Below, piece after piece: positions 10,101 through 18,412 of a stretch of 64,000 nt of DNA. The notes under the pieces were generated by a model. That model did no database searches. It saw nothing but the letters and a program-made list of their open reading frames with translations, and was not told the origin of the DNA. Numbering within the stretch: the first letter of the stretch is position 1; every line of letters begins with the position of its first letter. Source of the DNA: Zelonia costaricensis (lineage: Eukaryota > Euglenozoa > Kinetoplastea > Trypanosomatida > Trypanosomatidae). The stretch lies in assembly GCA_030849075.1 (NCBI GenBank), contig JASAOO010003503.1, forward strand, positions 1 to 64,000, read 5' to 3'. Made by a program: the position numbers and the translations under genes.

Positions 10101-10293
10101 GCGCCGGTGGGGTGGTCGCCGCCACGGCGGTGGGGGCGCGCGGCGCACCGACGAGCATCTCTGTCGATGTCGCTCCAGGCGCGTAGTGCCTGGTGCCGGC
10201 GGACGCGGCCGATACGTGGGGCTCCGCACTGCGCGCGCGAGGGCCACGCATCGGCGCCTGCCCGTACAGACACGTCGAAAGGCGTTCCTCCAT
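4114..10293 (-). CDS. PP2C-type (PPM) protein phosphatase with very long N-terminal extension
   Basis: 2059 residues. The C-terminal ~630 residues carry the PP2C metal-dependent Ser/Thr phosphatase fold. The motifs in order are CRSRQEDN, FGVFDGHCGD (Asp1509-Gly-His), LCIANLGDSRAI, DVTRGLGDYRYK, LVMASDGVWD (Asp1919) and GGDNTTVVMVVFD at the extreme C-terminus (Asp2049). The metal-binding aspartates are therefore present and the enzyme should be active. The phosphatase domain is itself interrupted by low-complexity inserts, notably between GLGDYRYK and the next core motif. Residues 1 to about 1430 are Ser/Ala/Pro/Gly-rich and probably disordered. The frame is open upstream to a GTG at 10515, but the first in-frame ATG is at 10293. 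A long polypyrimidine tract and an ACGAG acceptor about 113 bases upstream support that start. Substrates cannot be inferred. Confidence 0.93.
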   Translation of the reverse strand: MEERLSTCLYGQAPMRGPRARSAEPHVSAASAGTRHYAPGATSTEMLVGAPRAPTAVAATTPPALRLFQDACNVLQSPPPGKTRRSPAPLFTEAELAVPLHAPHHEQPSQRPWQRRPTVVYRRHGHRPAHGRSANGDSVECEGMEESFSSHCSSGSATPRSPSRVAVAAPQSDGLHIRRSSEVVRESGCSDSIDAAPGVPSRVDSDVRRAACGDVDAGPPRVCLTRELSPPGPQARTRSIEGAQVWRSPREYGNACPACVAQLPNLALGCHAVDTCGPVSVSRVDPIASAAAPAGDAANFIASRAATRSFSASLTNAPIPSTTPLKPSPPHAGLPTRCSPACGGDEGVNLLDLLRVAVESGGEGGAAGGRTSCAHRAKVDADAAPPEESRDAAFRRNCGWAPRVELGSEHHDDGCNDDVLAWSASTAHARKRRSSRLRSAFSSASAHEPTRDTMTSTTSSLTEARDSTERHPGARRGHSGSFLLGGGGGDSNHTDSYASDEAVFVIPSLVLAPPGAGLGRVSDPAPGPAPAAAAAAAASASAATGLADSLRRFVSHPSSPAMRSFSQSSSVFVNTQLRAEPADLAVASLGPASLRSRSDVSDTPLLHSFRSVLSPCPSITAPAFSVVPCSATSRVSSPVSAPAKVVQQRWRDQVRARSGASVSMPDSAGGTSPVSGVPTGAAVLEGVAGRRGAAAEFPSSPGSGIYAQEHPQSQPPHHRPASTAVGPTWKRLHTGPASAGDGGGGGGDVTLEPWEPLGSGRFAAQLSAVAEAADASSSAIAPTTATAVTCAVSRGASLGAAAKPVIALSRPAALRRGSGLALGTTTAADHTGTAAAGGGGGGRAASSSTSPQLTESPAATSSARWPASSTTATTVVQSPGGSVQSGGSETARGPRASSARFDGAPTLTHWPVTPAEAAAGSTVSAFALPRRPHSQPQLDTACSGAASPPVRVRPWSGAAVVDSPVTASVPPPRVRLQSAPLMPLPSSSADAPLRRVGNGGPGGSCSSGHVAELEASASRCSTPPLADSVAAAATAAVRRTSPSVWVGESISQRISQRLSPSRWEDSTRGSTGSFIFQRQTSRGSPLTLPTAAPRPASALHPSQSLSFTHAPAATAAAAAAGRARVCSISSTSAFAEGAPPPVSATAPETCGQEGEPGWCFGVEQELCGLPPYSALPSLGPAAAPTTGRPRLSGSFPALPHAWNSAPRASDVGFGEEDGVDVGSAAKYVAAALQLVPPPPLVALASSASLAPVAGEGDRGEENSSDVDGGAFSPTAAHAQTTSTPPGSARTRAFAPSAAAAVVVQPPRTASRTGGVADAVEGRSVSWPSSSWASPDTSDLPGPEAMLAAALAMSGAEVARSSRSIWKVAEQDSVRTELLSALLDPPLEAHPAPVWMSPTLQASPSWDVPALEAFTGPAALGVAAAALSPASRFQYAFSSLRGCRSRQEDNVMILPALPVRTGGDETAPSAAGSESTADGHAAHEADAGLVDATDALDASELMFSCFGVFDGHCGDTVASLAAQHFPEHFEHVVRAYHDQWRHEQSDDDGSSQPDTPCAHNSGLQRSEAASLPAQTPAAVEFQRVVSAALVQALVHLDLTLFDLLHDAAYGRGTQRRDAGSTASVAAFYKLPVTRADACGEARGCAETYRLCIANLGDSRAIVGSLETGEVLLSTTDHRIGSYPAERARILAAGGVVELGRLDGSLDVTRGLGDYRYKVAPAQWWSSATATAVATAASSSPAAPLCEVHAAAPITVAAAARRSASRQPAASCARDAWQVSQLNSRGSTPSGECGATAAAARALCWQSATSSPRGPSLDADGAGDGDDDGGGSPEATHAPHSQEPTHTAALDDAGRAGSGLTVETRPQRAPFSASFPSSPLTAQDPAASPQVTALTGNAVSNVADVYEWEVRRGDVLVMASDGVWDRMSAEAVLAFVAAELKTSATTTTAAAAGAPSCVTGAAAGHADTLSELGAALDCTPHRQRSPEARSARKCTAARCGPSAALCTPGSGGEDGGGLDMAGAADVAHSFAVQAVARRLTEHVVNELSGGDNTTVVMVVFD

Positions 10294-10405
10294 GGGCCGC
10301 GTGCTTACATGCTTCAACAGCGGATTTCCCTCCAGGTCGAACAACTCGGCAACGCAGTCAAGATCGACCCAGCGACGGCGCCCCGCAAGCGCTGCGCACG
10401 TCCGG

Positions 10406-10472
10406 CTCGTATGTGTGTGTGTGTGCGAGGGTGAAGGGTGGGGAGGAGGGGAGGAGAGGGGGCTTTGCGTAT
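10406..10472 (-). promoter_or_regulatory. Predicted spliced-leader acceptor for PP2C
   Basis: A long polypyrimidine tract (plus-strand purines about 10427-10472), then a CA repeat, then ACGAG at 10406. It supports translation from the ATG at 10293. A second tract at 10553-10582 with ACCAG at 10549 is an alternative. Confidence 0.45.
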
Positions 10473-11126
10473 GCTCGTGTGTAGCTTCCACGCCTACAAC
10501 GCCGCACTCGTGCACGCGTACGTGTGAGGATGTGTGCTTCGATGCTTGCTGGTGGTAGGGGGGAGGGGGAGGGGAAGTGAGGATGTTCTATGAGAGCTGG
10601 TGAGGCCGGCCAGGTGATTGCCGACGTGGTGGTCGCCGTGTCTATGCTGTTTGCGCCCGAATGAGGGGGGAGGGAGGGGGGAGGGAGGGCAGCGACGCGC
10701 ACACGACCTCACCAGTGCAGAAGGACAAGAAGGAAGAGCCGCAGGCAGCGAGAGAGAGAGAGAGAGAGCTGCAGCGGAGACGGGAACGACGAGGAGGTGA
10801 CGGCCCGGCAACACCGCGTGGCCCTCCACCCGCCTTCGTCGCGGAGCACCGGCGGATGTCGTGTGAGAGCGGAAAGCAGAAACGGCACTCTTGATGTCCG
10901 CGAGTGTGTGTGTGTGTGTAGACGTGCGTATGCCCGGGACGTCAGAGGCGTCGCTTGCGTTGATCAAGAGCGCGTCCGCGTCGCGAATCGTGTCACGGAC
11001 AGCGACAGCAAGAGAGAGAGAGAGCGGGTGGGGGAGGGGGGGTGAGAAGGGGCTGCTGTGTGCTGACTGCGCTGGCGCTCGAGTCAACGGCGCGTGTATG
11101 TGGCGGAGAGGGGGGGAAGGGAACCG

Positions 11127-11128
<2 letters not shown>

Positions 11129-11159
<31 letters not shown>
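11129..11159. repeat. (GT)15 microsatellite
   Basis: Uninterrupted GT repeat in the spacer downstream of the 795-residue gene, followed by a GA run. Confidence 0.97.
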
Positions 11160-11163
<4 letters not shown>

Positions 11164-11773
11164 AGAGAGATAGAGTCGGGGTACCAAGCGGGGTGGACAG
11201 CGAGGACGGGGGGGGGGGGGAGGGTGAGAGGATGTACGGCACGCAAGAGGTGGGGCCAACGCAGCGCCGTGGTTCGAGAGCATGGAGGCGGAGCTGGTCC
11301 GCGTACTGCCTCGACGCTAATCAGCGCACGCATGTGAATCTTCACGGGCAGATGAACGCGGGGGAGACGCAAGTGGTGCCCATCCTTGCGGGGACACGGG
11401 CACGTTACATATTTGTTGCACTCTGCCTTTGGCGTGATGGGCACGTCACGTGGCCCTCCACACAAGTCGTCCGTGGTGTCGATGCGCGCAGGGGGACAGC
11501 GGAACCTCAAGCCGCAGCGAGGTTGTACCGCGCCTCTCGCGTGTACGTGCCCTGCCCCCAGCACGTGTGTGTGTGTGAGGTGCCCTCCCCCTCCCCCCCC
11601 TTTGCGGCATTTCAGAAAGGGGCCGAGAGTCTGCGGGGAGGCAGCGGAGGTGCACGGAGCGAGAAATCGCGGCGCACGCACTGAGCCGGCATCGACCGCC
11701 CTCACGTGGGCTCTTGCGTCCTTCCTCCCCACTCCCCCACGTCCCCCGCTCACGGCACTTCGCGGAGCTCCCA

Positions 11774-14161
11774 CTACCTGATGTTCGCGGTCGCTACGAG
11801 AAACGGGATGAGCAGCACCTCGCACAGCTGCCGCAGCGCCGCCTCCGACGCCGCCGTCAGACTCACGCGGCCGGTGCTGTGCAGCACACACGTCACGTGC
11901 TCGACCAACCCGTCGTGCACCGCGGACGACGTCAGGCCACTCGTGACGGCGCCCCCACGCCGCGATCGCTTTGCCGGCGCGGTCGGGGTTGCACCCAAGC
12001 TCTGCGCGGCGAACGACGAAGGAGGAGAGGGTGGGGCGGCCACCGCTGTCAGCGCATCCGCTGGGCTTGTCGTCCGCGAAGTCCACCCACCAGCGCTCGC
12101 GACCACGGGGAACTCCCCAGGCGCGGTTGTCGCCGTGCCTGCCGCCGTGCTTCGCGTGCCCGCATCGTCTCCGCGATCGACCCGCACGCTCTCCAGTCCA
12201 TACGGCGTCGTCGACTCGGCGATGAAGGTGGAGTCGGTGAAGAAGTGTGCCGCACTCGCCTCCGTGACCCACTGTGGACCGCCGCTGCTGTTGCTGTGGG
12301 CCGTGCCACTCGTGCTCGTGGCGCTCGGGTTGACAGTCATCGATGCCGATGCCGGCGCCGCGGAGGATAGTGAGAGCCGGAGACCACCGCTGCGTACGAA
12401 CTTGCCTCGCAGCGCTGACGCGGGCGGGTGCAACGGTGGCGTCACGGCAGGAGGCGACAGCGGCGGTGGCTCGGTGCTGCGCCACTCGAGGGCGAGCTGC
12501 AGACTGTGCATACTCGTGTGGCGCCGCACGGTGAAGGCAACGAGGTGGTGCGCGAGGCGAGCGCGCTGGTGCTGCAGGTAGCGCACGAAGGCCGCAGAAG
12601 CCGCCGCGGAGGCGCTCTTGTGGCCTGCGCAGACCCCGAAGCCGCCGTCGCCGCCCACGTCACTTCGCGCCTGCTGCACCGCCGCAGCGGGGGCCTCGTC
12701 ACCGCCGGCCTCCCCCTTCGCCTTGGCAGCCTTCGCCTTAGAGGCCCTCGAGCGGGTGGTGTTGCCGCTGGTGTGCCCTTCCTCGATAGTGCCCTCCGGC
12801 CCGCGGAGGAACCAGCGCCACCACGCCAGCGGGGCGTCACCAGAGACGTTCACGCTCGCACGTCGCACCGGCCCCGGCTGCCGCGCGACGGCTGCAGGTG
12901 CGCCGCTCGCTGACGAAGGCGGTGGCGACCCTTCCCGCTGCGGCTGCTGCTGGTCGTTCTCACTCTCCCTCTCCACATCACCGCCCTCGACACCCTCTTG
13001 TGCCGTCATCACGTCCGCCTCGGCTGCAGCTGCGGCGTCCGCAGCGCTCGCGTCGCCTGTGGTGGTGTTGGTGGCGGCGGCGGCACCGGTCTGCCCGAAA
13101 AGGTCGTCACGCAGGCGCGCGATTTCCGTCCAGCGCGGGGTGGCCACAGCCTGCACAAAGTCGATGGTGCACCAGGGCGCGTGCACGTGGTCTGCGCGTG
13201 GGGGAGCAGGGGACGCGTGCGTTGCTGAGACGGGGGGCGGCTGACGCAGCGCAGCGCCGTCATTGCGGGACAGGGGCACGGCGGGGTCTGCGCCAGCCAG
13301 GACGGCTGCCAAGGACGGCGGCGGCGCAGCTTCTCCGACGGCGCGTGCAGTCCCTCGAACCAACTCCACGCGCCGCGCCGGCGCTGGCTGTGGTGCCGCA
13401 CTCCCCGCCCTCTCCGTCATCAGCCGCTCTTCCTCCGGCTGCCCATCCGCGTCGTCATCGCTGATGCTGTCGGAGAGCGGGTGGCGGAAGACGTGGCGCA
13501 GCAGTAGCCGCTCCTCCCGCGCAGCCCGACGCGCCTGCCGAGGCACGCACGCCTCCTGCAGCGCGTCCCGCACCCGCTGCGCCAGCACGTGCGTAGCGTG
13601 AACGCTTCCTCGGGTCATCATGCGCACGACGCCGGAGGCGAGCACCTGCACCGTCGCGCCGCCGTACAGCACGCCGTCCACGAGGTACGGCGGGGTGCGC
13701 AGAACGCAGTGGCTCGGCGCACCGGTCGCACCACGGCACAACTCCACGTTCCACGAGCGGGATGCGACGCGGAGGAGGTCGGGCAGCTGCGGAACCCCAT
13801 CCTGATGCTCGTCGAGGGAAGCGCGCGCGGCAACAGCGGCGCTTCCAGCGCGACGAGAATCGCCACGGCTGTGTCCGGGAGCGGTGGAGTGCAGCAAGCT
13901 TGACAGCGCCGGCGCGGCACCAACGGGAACGAAGGCGCACGCCCCAGTGAATACCCCCTCCATCTCTGTTGCCTCGCGCTGTTCAAGACTGGAAGTAGAT
14001 TGGCGGTGTGCTGCGCGAGCATGCGACGAACTCGCCGGTTCTGTTGCCGCGTTGCTGCCCTCATCGTCGTCTGAGTACACCTGCGCGTCCTCTGCGTCTC
14101 TGTCGATATGCGGCAGCGTGAAGGGGAAGCGGCTGGTGATGGTGTGTACAGTGATCTCCAT
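11774..14161 (-). CDS. Conserved hypothetical protein with two TBP-like half-repeats (inferred)
   Basis: 795 residues from an ATG at 14161; the frame extends 7 codons to a TTG, which is not preferred. I know no named orthologue. Four conserved islands are separated by low-complexity sequence. An N-terminal strand (MEITVHTITSRFPFTLPHID) is followed by residues about 125-205, with PPYLVDGV, then ATVQVLASGVVRMMTRGS and a helix. Residues 330-355 hold a second strand/helix segment (CTIDFVQAVATPRWTEIARL). Residues 553-565 (LQLALEWRSTEPPP) and 753-795 (VTCVLHSTGRVSLTAASEAA plus helix) finish the pattern. The order strand-helix, R-x-P strand, 'vxSGxV' hairpin, helix occurs twice, which is how the two halves of TATA-binding protein are built. 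This is pattern reading only. Other alpha/beta repeat folds remain possible. Confidence 0.85.
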   Translation of the reverse strand: MEITVHTITSRFPFTLPHIDRDAEDAQVYSDDDEGSNAATEPASSSHARAAHRQSTSSLEQREATEMEGVFTGACAFVPVGAAPALSSLLHSTAPGHSRGDSRRAGSAAVAARASLDEHQDGVPQLPDLLRVASRSWNVELCRGATGAPSHCVLRTPPYLVDGVLYGGATVQVLASGVVRMMTRGSVHATHVLAQRVRDALQEACVPRQARRAAREERLLLRHVFRHPLSDSISDDDADGQPEEERLMTERAGSAAPQPAPARRVELVRGTARAVGEAAPPPSLAAVLAGADPAVPLSRNDGAALRQPPPVSATHASPAPPRADHVHAPWCTIDFVQAVATPRWTEIARLRDDLFGQTGAAAATNTTTGDASAADAAAAAEADVMTAQEGVEGGDVERESENDQQQPQREGSPPPSSASGAPAAVARQPGPVRRASVNVSGDAPLAWWRWFLRGPEGTIEEGHTSGNTTRSRASKAKAAKAKGEAGGDEAPAAAVQQARSDVGGDGGFGVCAGHKSASAAASAAFVRYLQHQRARLAHHLVAFTVRRHTSMHSLQLALEWRSTEPPPLSPPAVTPPLHPPASALRGKFVRSGGLRLSLSSAAPASASMTVNPSATSTSGTAHSNSSGGPQWVTEASAAHFFTDSTFIAESTTPYGLESVRVDRGDDAGTRSTAAGTATTAPGEFPVVASAGGWTSRTTSPADALTAVAAPPSPPSSFAAQSLGATPTAPAKRSRRGGAVTSGLTSSAVHDGLVEHVTCVLHSTGRVSLTAASEAALRQLCEVLLIPFLVATANIR

Positions 14162-14168
14162 CAGGTAT

Positions 14169-14212
14169 CTGCGTGTCCCCAATTGGGTGTGTGTGTGTGT
14201 GGGGGGGGGGGT
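14169..14212 (-). promoter_or_regulatory. Possible spliced-leader acceptor for the 795-residue gene
   Basis: Minus-strand C12 run (14200-14211) and CA repeat are followed by ACACGCAG ending at 14169, 7 bases before the ATG. A more distant acceptor cannot be excluded. Confidence 0.35.
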
Positions 14213-14532
14213 GCGGTGGACTCGCGCCGGCAGGGGCCGAGGGTGAGGGCGGCTGCGTGAGAGAAGAGGCGGTGTGTGTGAGGGAGGTGAAGTGGACCCT
14301 ACGCGGCGTCTGCTGATGTGTGTGCGGGTGTGTGTGTGTGCGGGTGAAGACGCAGTGAAGCGCGCGGAGGTTAGAAGTGAAATGCAAGGCGCGGCAAAGA
14401 TGGACGGGTACGGGCGCGGTCAACGGCCCGCCTCATCTCGGAGCGCCAACGCAGCGGTGAAGCGGAGCTCAGCGGCCGTGGTGGCTGCACCGCTGACAGC
14501 GAAGCGTGTGTTTGTGTGTGTCGACGGTGTGA

Positions 14533-14556
14533 ACACACACACACACACACACACAC
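14533..14556. repeat. (AC)12 microsatellite
   Basis: AC repeat in the spacer upstream of the 795-residue gene. Confidence 0.97.
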
Positions 14557-17040
14557 GCACGGACAGATCAAAGCCATCCTCGAGTCTGCTCAACTTCTCT
14601 CATCTCTTTTGCTGCTGTTCTGCTCCCTCACCGTTCGGGGAGGAGGGGGGTGGAGAGAAGGACACGAGGCGCACTCCCTGTGTGTGTGTGTGTGTATGTG
14701 AAAACGGAAGTTGGTCAGCGACGGTGACCATGACGGCGTGCGTGCGTTGGTGAGGCACCCACCGCCGCTACGCACGACCAGCACGATGCGCGAGAAAGAC
14801 GGAAACAAGAAACACAAGGGAGCGCGAACACAAGGAAGAGTGGGGGGGGTACACGCGAAGGTGATTCCGCGAGGGGCCAAGACGGTAGGGGGGTGGCCAA
14901 CACGAGGCGCCGCGCGGGGAAGAGAACGGAGACGGACGACACTGTGAAGTGGCGTCCCGACGAAGAGGAAACAGGTGGCGTGCAGCTTCTCCGCGTGAGT
15001 GTCTCTGTGTGTGTATGCGTGTGTGCGGATAGCCGTGTGACCGTTCCTCCCCGCCCAACGAGGGAGGGAGGGAGAGGGGGAGGACTCCACGAAAAGAGCA
15101 GCGACGCAGCGTCAGCGCACGCGGTGCACTTCACGGCCCACTGTTCGTGCTCCCCAGCCTCTTCCTCCTCTTCCATCCCCCGCCGTCCGCGTTCCCGGGA
15201 CACGGAAGAGGCGTCAACACTCGTCTGGTTCTCCGCGTCACCTGGTGTCTGACATCGTGCCGGGTTGGAGGCAACACACACACACACACGCCATCACACA
15301 AGACTGGCCACACGTCATCACACATCGCCACGGTAGCGAACGTCACGAAAGCCAAAGCAGAGCGACGCGTGCATGAAGAAAGAAGGGAAGAGAAGAGAAG
15401 AGAAGCGGATCGATCGCAGGAGGCGGCGTGCGAGCGGGCAGCGGCGCGGGTTGACGGCGAGTGGGAAGCGGAAGAGAGCCGCAGGCGGGGGAGGGGGGGG
15501 GGAGGGGCAGTCCGAGCTTCGCAGCGCTGCGCCAGCGGGGCGGGAGGGAGGGGGCACCCGCACGACATGACTCACGCGCTGACGGGGAGAGCTGCCGACG
15601 CTGAATGAGGAATGCCATCCTTCTTACCCTCTTCCTCTTCACCCCTCTACCCCGGCCGTACTCTGCTCCTTCTGCTACAGCGTCAGTACGGTTCACGCCG
15701 CCTGTGACGGGGTGGGAGCGGACCCCGAGCGAGTGTGCGTCACGTCGGGCGGGCAGTCGCCAGTTCGGGTAGGCTTACGGACGGGAAAAGAGCGCGAGTG
15801 CGCGGGTGCGAAGGCGACGTTCCGGTGTCAGCAGGCACAAGCCGCACTCCCTCCCCCCCGCAACACCCCCCGCCACTCGACCACTGCCACACTTTCGTTT
15901 CGCCAAAGAGTCGAAGTGGCCTGATGCTCGCACAACGTCAGCGAGCAGGACGACAACTCGCGCGCTCTCACGGACGCGGCGCTGCAGCAGTTGATGCGTA
16001 CATGCAATACCGGTACGAGTAAGGAGCCGCAGCCCGGCACCGCCACCGCAGACACAAGCACACACACACACACACACGCTGAGAGAGTGTGCGTTTGAGG
16101 AAAATACAAACATAAGCGAAGACACATCGCATCAACAACAACAAACCAAACAAGACAGGTACACAAGAGAAGAGCGCTTGCGATTGTGTCGATCGCAGAG
16201 AGAGAGACCCGTGCAGTGCGCATGACGTATTGGGGGAGAGAGTGAAAGGAAGTGAAAGGAAGTGAAGAGGTGGAAGAAGACGAAGGCGTCAAGAGGAAGC
16301 GAGAAGGTACACGGATCGAGTTCGAGAGCAAAAGACGCGGGGACGCGTATTGGGGCTGGGGTGAGGCAAGGATGGTGAGCAGCAGTGCACCTCCAGCTGC
16401 AGTGTCCGCTGTGCCTGCAACACCCTCCCCTCGCCTTCACCTCCCCCCCCCACCCACTACGCGTGCGCGCACCACCGTGGCGCCACACGCAGAGGGACAA
16501 GTCAGACACACGCTGATCGCACGACAAGAAAACAGGAAGAGGCGGGCCGCGTTGAGGACGGAGAGAGAGGGAGAGCAGCAAAACTCCGAGGGAGGCAGCC
16601 ACACACTCCTCACACACACACACACAAGTTCTCGCACGTGCGGGGGTGGGGGTGGGGGGAGCCCTCTGACAGCGCCGGAGAGCCGTCGAGCTGCTCGACA
16701 CCTCGTGGTTGCCAATGGAAGACAACGTAGCGAAGTAACGGCGCCTGAGGTGAGGCGCGTTGAGTGTATAAGACGTAAGAGAAGAAGAAGAAGACGCGCG
16801 TACGCGTCGAGCGCGGCGCTGTGTGTGTGTGGGGGGGGAAGGGAGAGGGTGCTGGTGCGGGGTTGGCGCGGGATTGGCGCGGGATTGGCCGTGTGGGGTG
16901 CAGCACAGACGACACGTGACGCAGCGGCAGAGAGCGCCACACGTCAGCGGCCACTTGATGGTGACGCAAACAAGTGCTTGATCATCCACGTCGAGCAACC
17001 GCTCCCCCGTAGGCAAAGGCGCCCATGGCAGCGGCCGTTC

Positions 17041-18291
17041 TTAGCTGCGCATGCCGGTGACGTAGCGGCTGATGATCTCGTGCTGGATCTGCGTTGTGCC
17101 CTCGTAGATGGAGAAGATCTTGCAGTCGCGGTACAGCTTCTCCACCGGGTACCCGGTGTTGTACCCGTTGCCGCCGAAGATCTGCACCGCATTCGTCGTG
17201 CACTTCTCCGCCAGCTCTGAGGCCATCATCTTCGCGCACGACGCGTAGTACGTGTTGCGGCGGCCCTGGTCGATCTCCCAACCGGCGCGGTACGTCATGA
17301 GCCGACACGCCTCCACGCCAGCCGCCATCTCCGCCAGCATGAACGCGATGGACTGGTGCTGCGCAATCGGCTTCCCCATCGTCACACGCTCACGCGCGTA
17401 CTTCGTGGCCTCGTCCGTGGCGCGGCGTGCAACACCGACGGCGCCGATCGCCACAGGCGGCCGCGTGAAGTCGAACGCCTTCATGGCGACCTGGAAGCCC
17501 TTGCCCACCTCGCCCACCACGTTCTCCTCCGGCACCACCACGTTCTCAAACGAGATGCCGCGCGTGTCGCTGCACCGCTGACCCAGCATCACCTCCTTCT
17601 CCCCACGCGTCACGCCAGGGGCATCGGCGTCCACGATAAAGCCCGTGTAGCCGCCCTCGCTGCGGGCCAACACGAAGTACCAGTTCGCGACGCCGCCGTT
17701 CGTGATCCACATCTTCGAGCCGTTGATGACCCACTTGTCGCCCTCCTTCTTCGCCGTCGTCTTCATGCCAGCCACGTCCGACCCACCCGTCGGCTCCGTC
17801 ACGCAGTAGGCCGCCAGCAGCGGCTCCTCGATCATACGAGCAAGGTACTTCTTGTTCTGCGCGTCCGTACCGGCAACCAGCAGCGGGGCCTCCGCGAGGT
17901 TGTTGCCCTCGAACGCGGTGCCCATGCCAGAGCACGCATAGGCAAGCTCCTCCTGCACAATCAACCCATCCGTCACACTGGCGCCGAGACCGCCGTACTT
18001 CTCGGGGATGTGCATGTTCGTCAAGCCCAGCTCCCAGGCCTGCTTGTACACCTCGTGTGGGTACTTCATGGACTTGTCGTAGTCGGCCGCCACAGGGATC
18101 ATCTTCTCCTTGGCGAAGTTGCGCGCCGTCTCCTGGTACTGCATCTGCTGCTCCGTCAGTCCGAAGGAAAGGCCCGTGGGCGACTGCGCCGCCGGCATCG
18201 AGGCGCCGTAGAAGACGCCCGAGTCGGCCGACTTCGCCTTGCGCAGCGGCGCCGTGCACCGCCCCGCCATCCGAAGGCGTGTGCCGCGCAT
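17041..18291 (-). CDS. Acyl-CoA dehydrogenase, medium-chain type, mitochondrial
   Basis: 416 residues, the usual family length. It is an FAD-dependent enzyme that introduces the trans-2 double bond into acyl-CoA in the first step of mitochondrial beta-oxidation. The sequence follows mammalian MCAD closely from [17 protein letters not shown] on: [35 protein letters not shown] (substrate/FAD loop), [50 protein letters not shown] and IYEGTTQIQ. Glu397 in the last motif matches the catalytic base of the MCAD group. The N-terminus ([20 protein letters not shown]) is rich in Arg/Lys and lacks acidic residues, like a mitochondrial targeting signal. The start is the ATG at 18291; the frame runs further only to a CTG. 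The mRNA should be spliced at a TTGCAG about 100 bases upstream. Confidence 0.96.
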   Translation of the reverse strand: MRGTRLRMAGRCTAPLRKAKSADSGVFYGASMPAAQSPTGLSFGLTEQQMQYQETARNFAKEKMIPVAADYDKSMKYPHEVYKQAWELGLTNMHIPEKYGGLGASVTDGLIVQEELAYACSGMGTAFEGNNLAEAPLLVAGTDAQNKKYLARMIEEPLLAAYCVTEPTGGSDVAGMKTTAKKEGDKWVINGSKMWITNGGVANWYFVLARSEGGYTGFIVDADAPGVTRGEKEVMLGQRCSDTRGISFENVVVPEENVVGEVGKGFQVAMKAFDFTRPPVAIGAVGVARRATDEATKYARERVTMGKPIAQHQSIAFMLAEMAAGVEACRLMTYRAGWEIDQGRRNTYYASCAKMMASELAEKCTTNAVQIFGGNGYNTGYPVEKLYRDCKIFSIYEGTTQIQHEIISRYVTGMRS

Positions 18292-18393
18292 CGTGCCCGG
18301 TGTTGGTGCGCACGGGGGGTGGAGGGGAGGGAGAGGTGAGGAGGCGGAGGGGTAGCGGAGCGCACACGGTGGGCGAGTGGAGGTCCTCGAGGG

Positions 18394-18412
18394 CTGCAAG
18401 AGAAGCTGATTC
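18394..18412 (-). promoter_or_regulatory. Predicted spliced-leader acceptor for acyl-CoA dehydrogenase
   Basis: Minus-strand GCTTCTCTTGCAG ends at 18394. No AG occurs between the purine block at 18313-18360 and the ATG at 18291, so the acceptor must lie at or above this point. The leader is about 100 bases. Confidence 0.45.

Larger units (their letters stand above)
10294..11773. other. Spacer between the 795-residue gene and PP2C
   Basis: About 1.5 kb of spacer. It holds (GT)15 at 11129-11159, several GA-rich runs and a G12 run at 11209-11220. Two polypyrimidine/AG sites precede PP2C (acceptors near 10406 and 10549). The open frames are built of repeat translations. The stretch 10294-10392 reads in frame with PP2C without a stop and without an ATG (see findings). 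Confidence 0.55.
14162..17040. other. Long spacer between acyl-CoA dehydrogenase and the 795-residue gene
   Basis: About 2.9 kb with no credible gene on either strand. It contains a G12 run at 14200-14211, (AC)12 at 14533-14556, GAAGA-type purine repeats at 15380-15405, an AGTGAAAGGA tandem at 16240-16267 and a repeated GGCGCGGGATT unit at 16864-16887. Open frames here translate the repeats and show no domain. Confidence 0.5.

Noticed and set aside
10494..12485. Minus-strand open frame of 663 codons overlapping the spacer and the 795-residue gene
   Set aside because: Begins inside the neighbouring gene in another phase and translates CA/GT repeats (HTHTHT runs); no ATG-led conserved segment.
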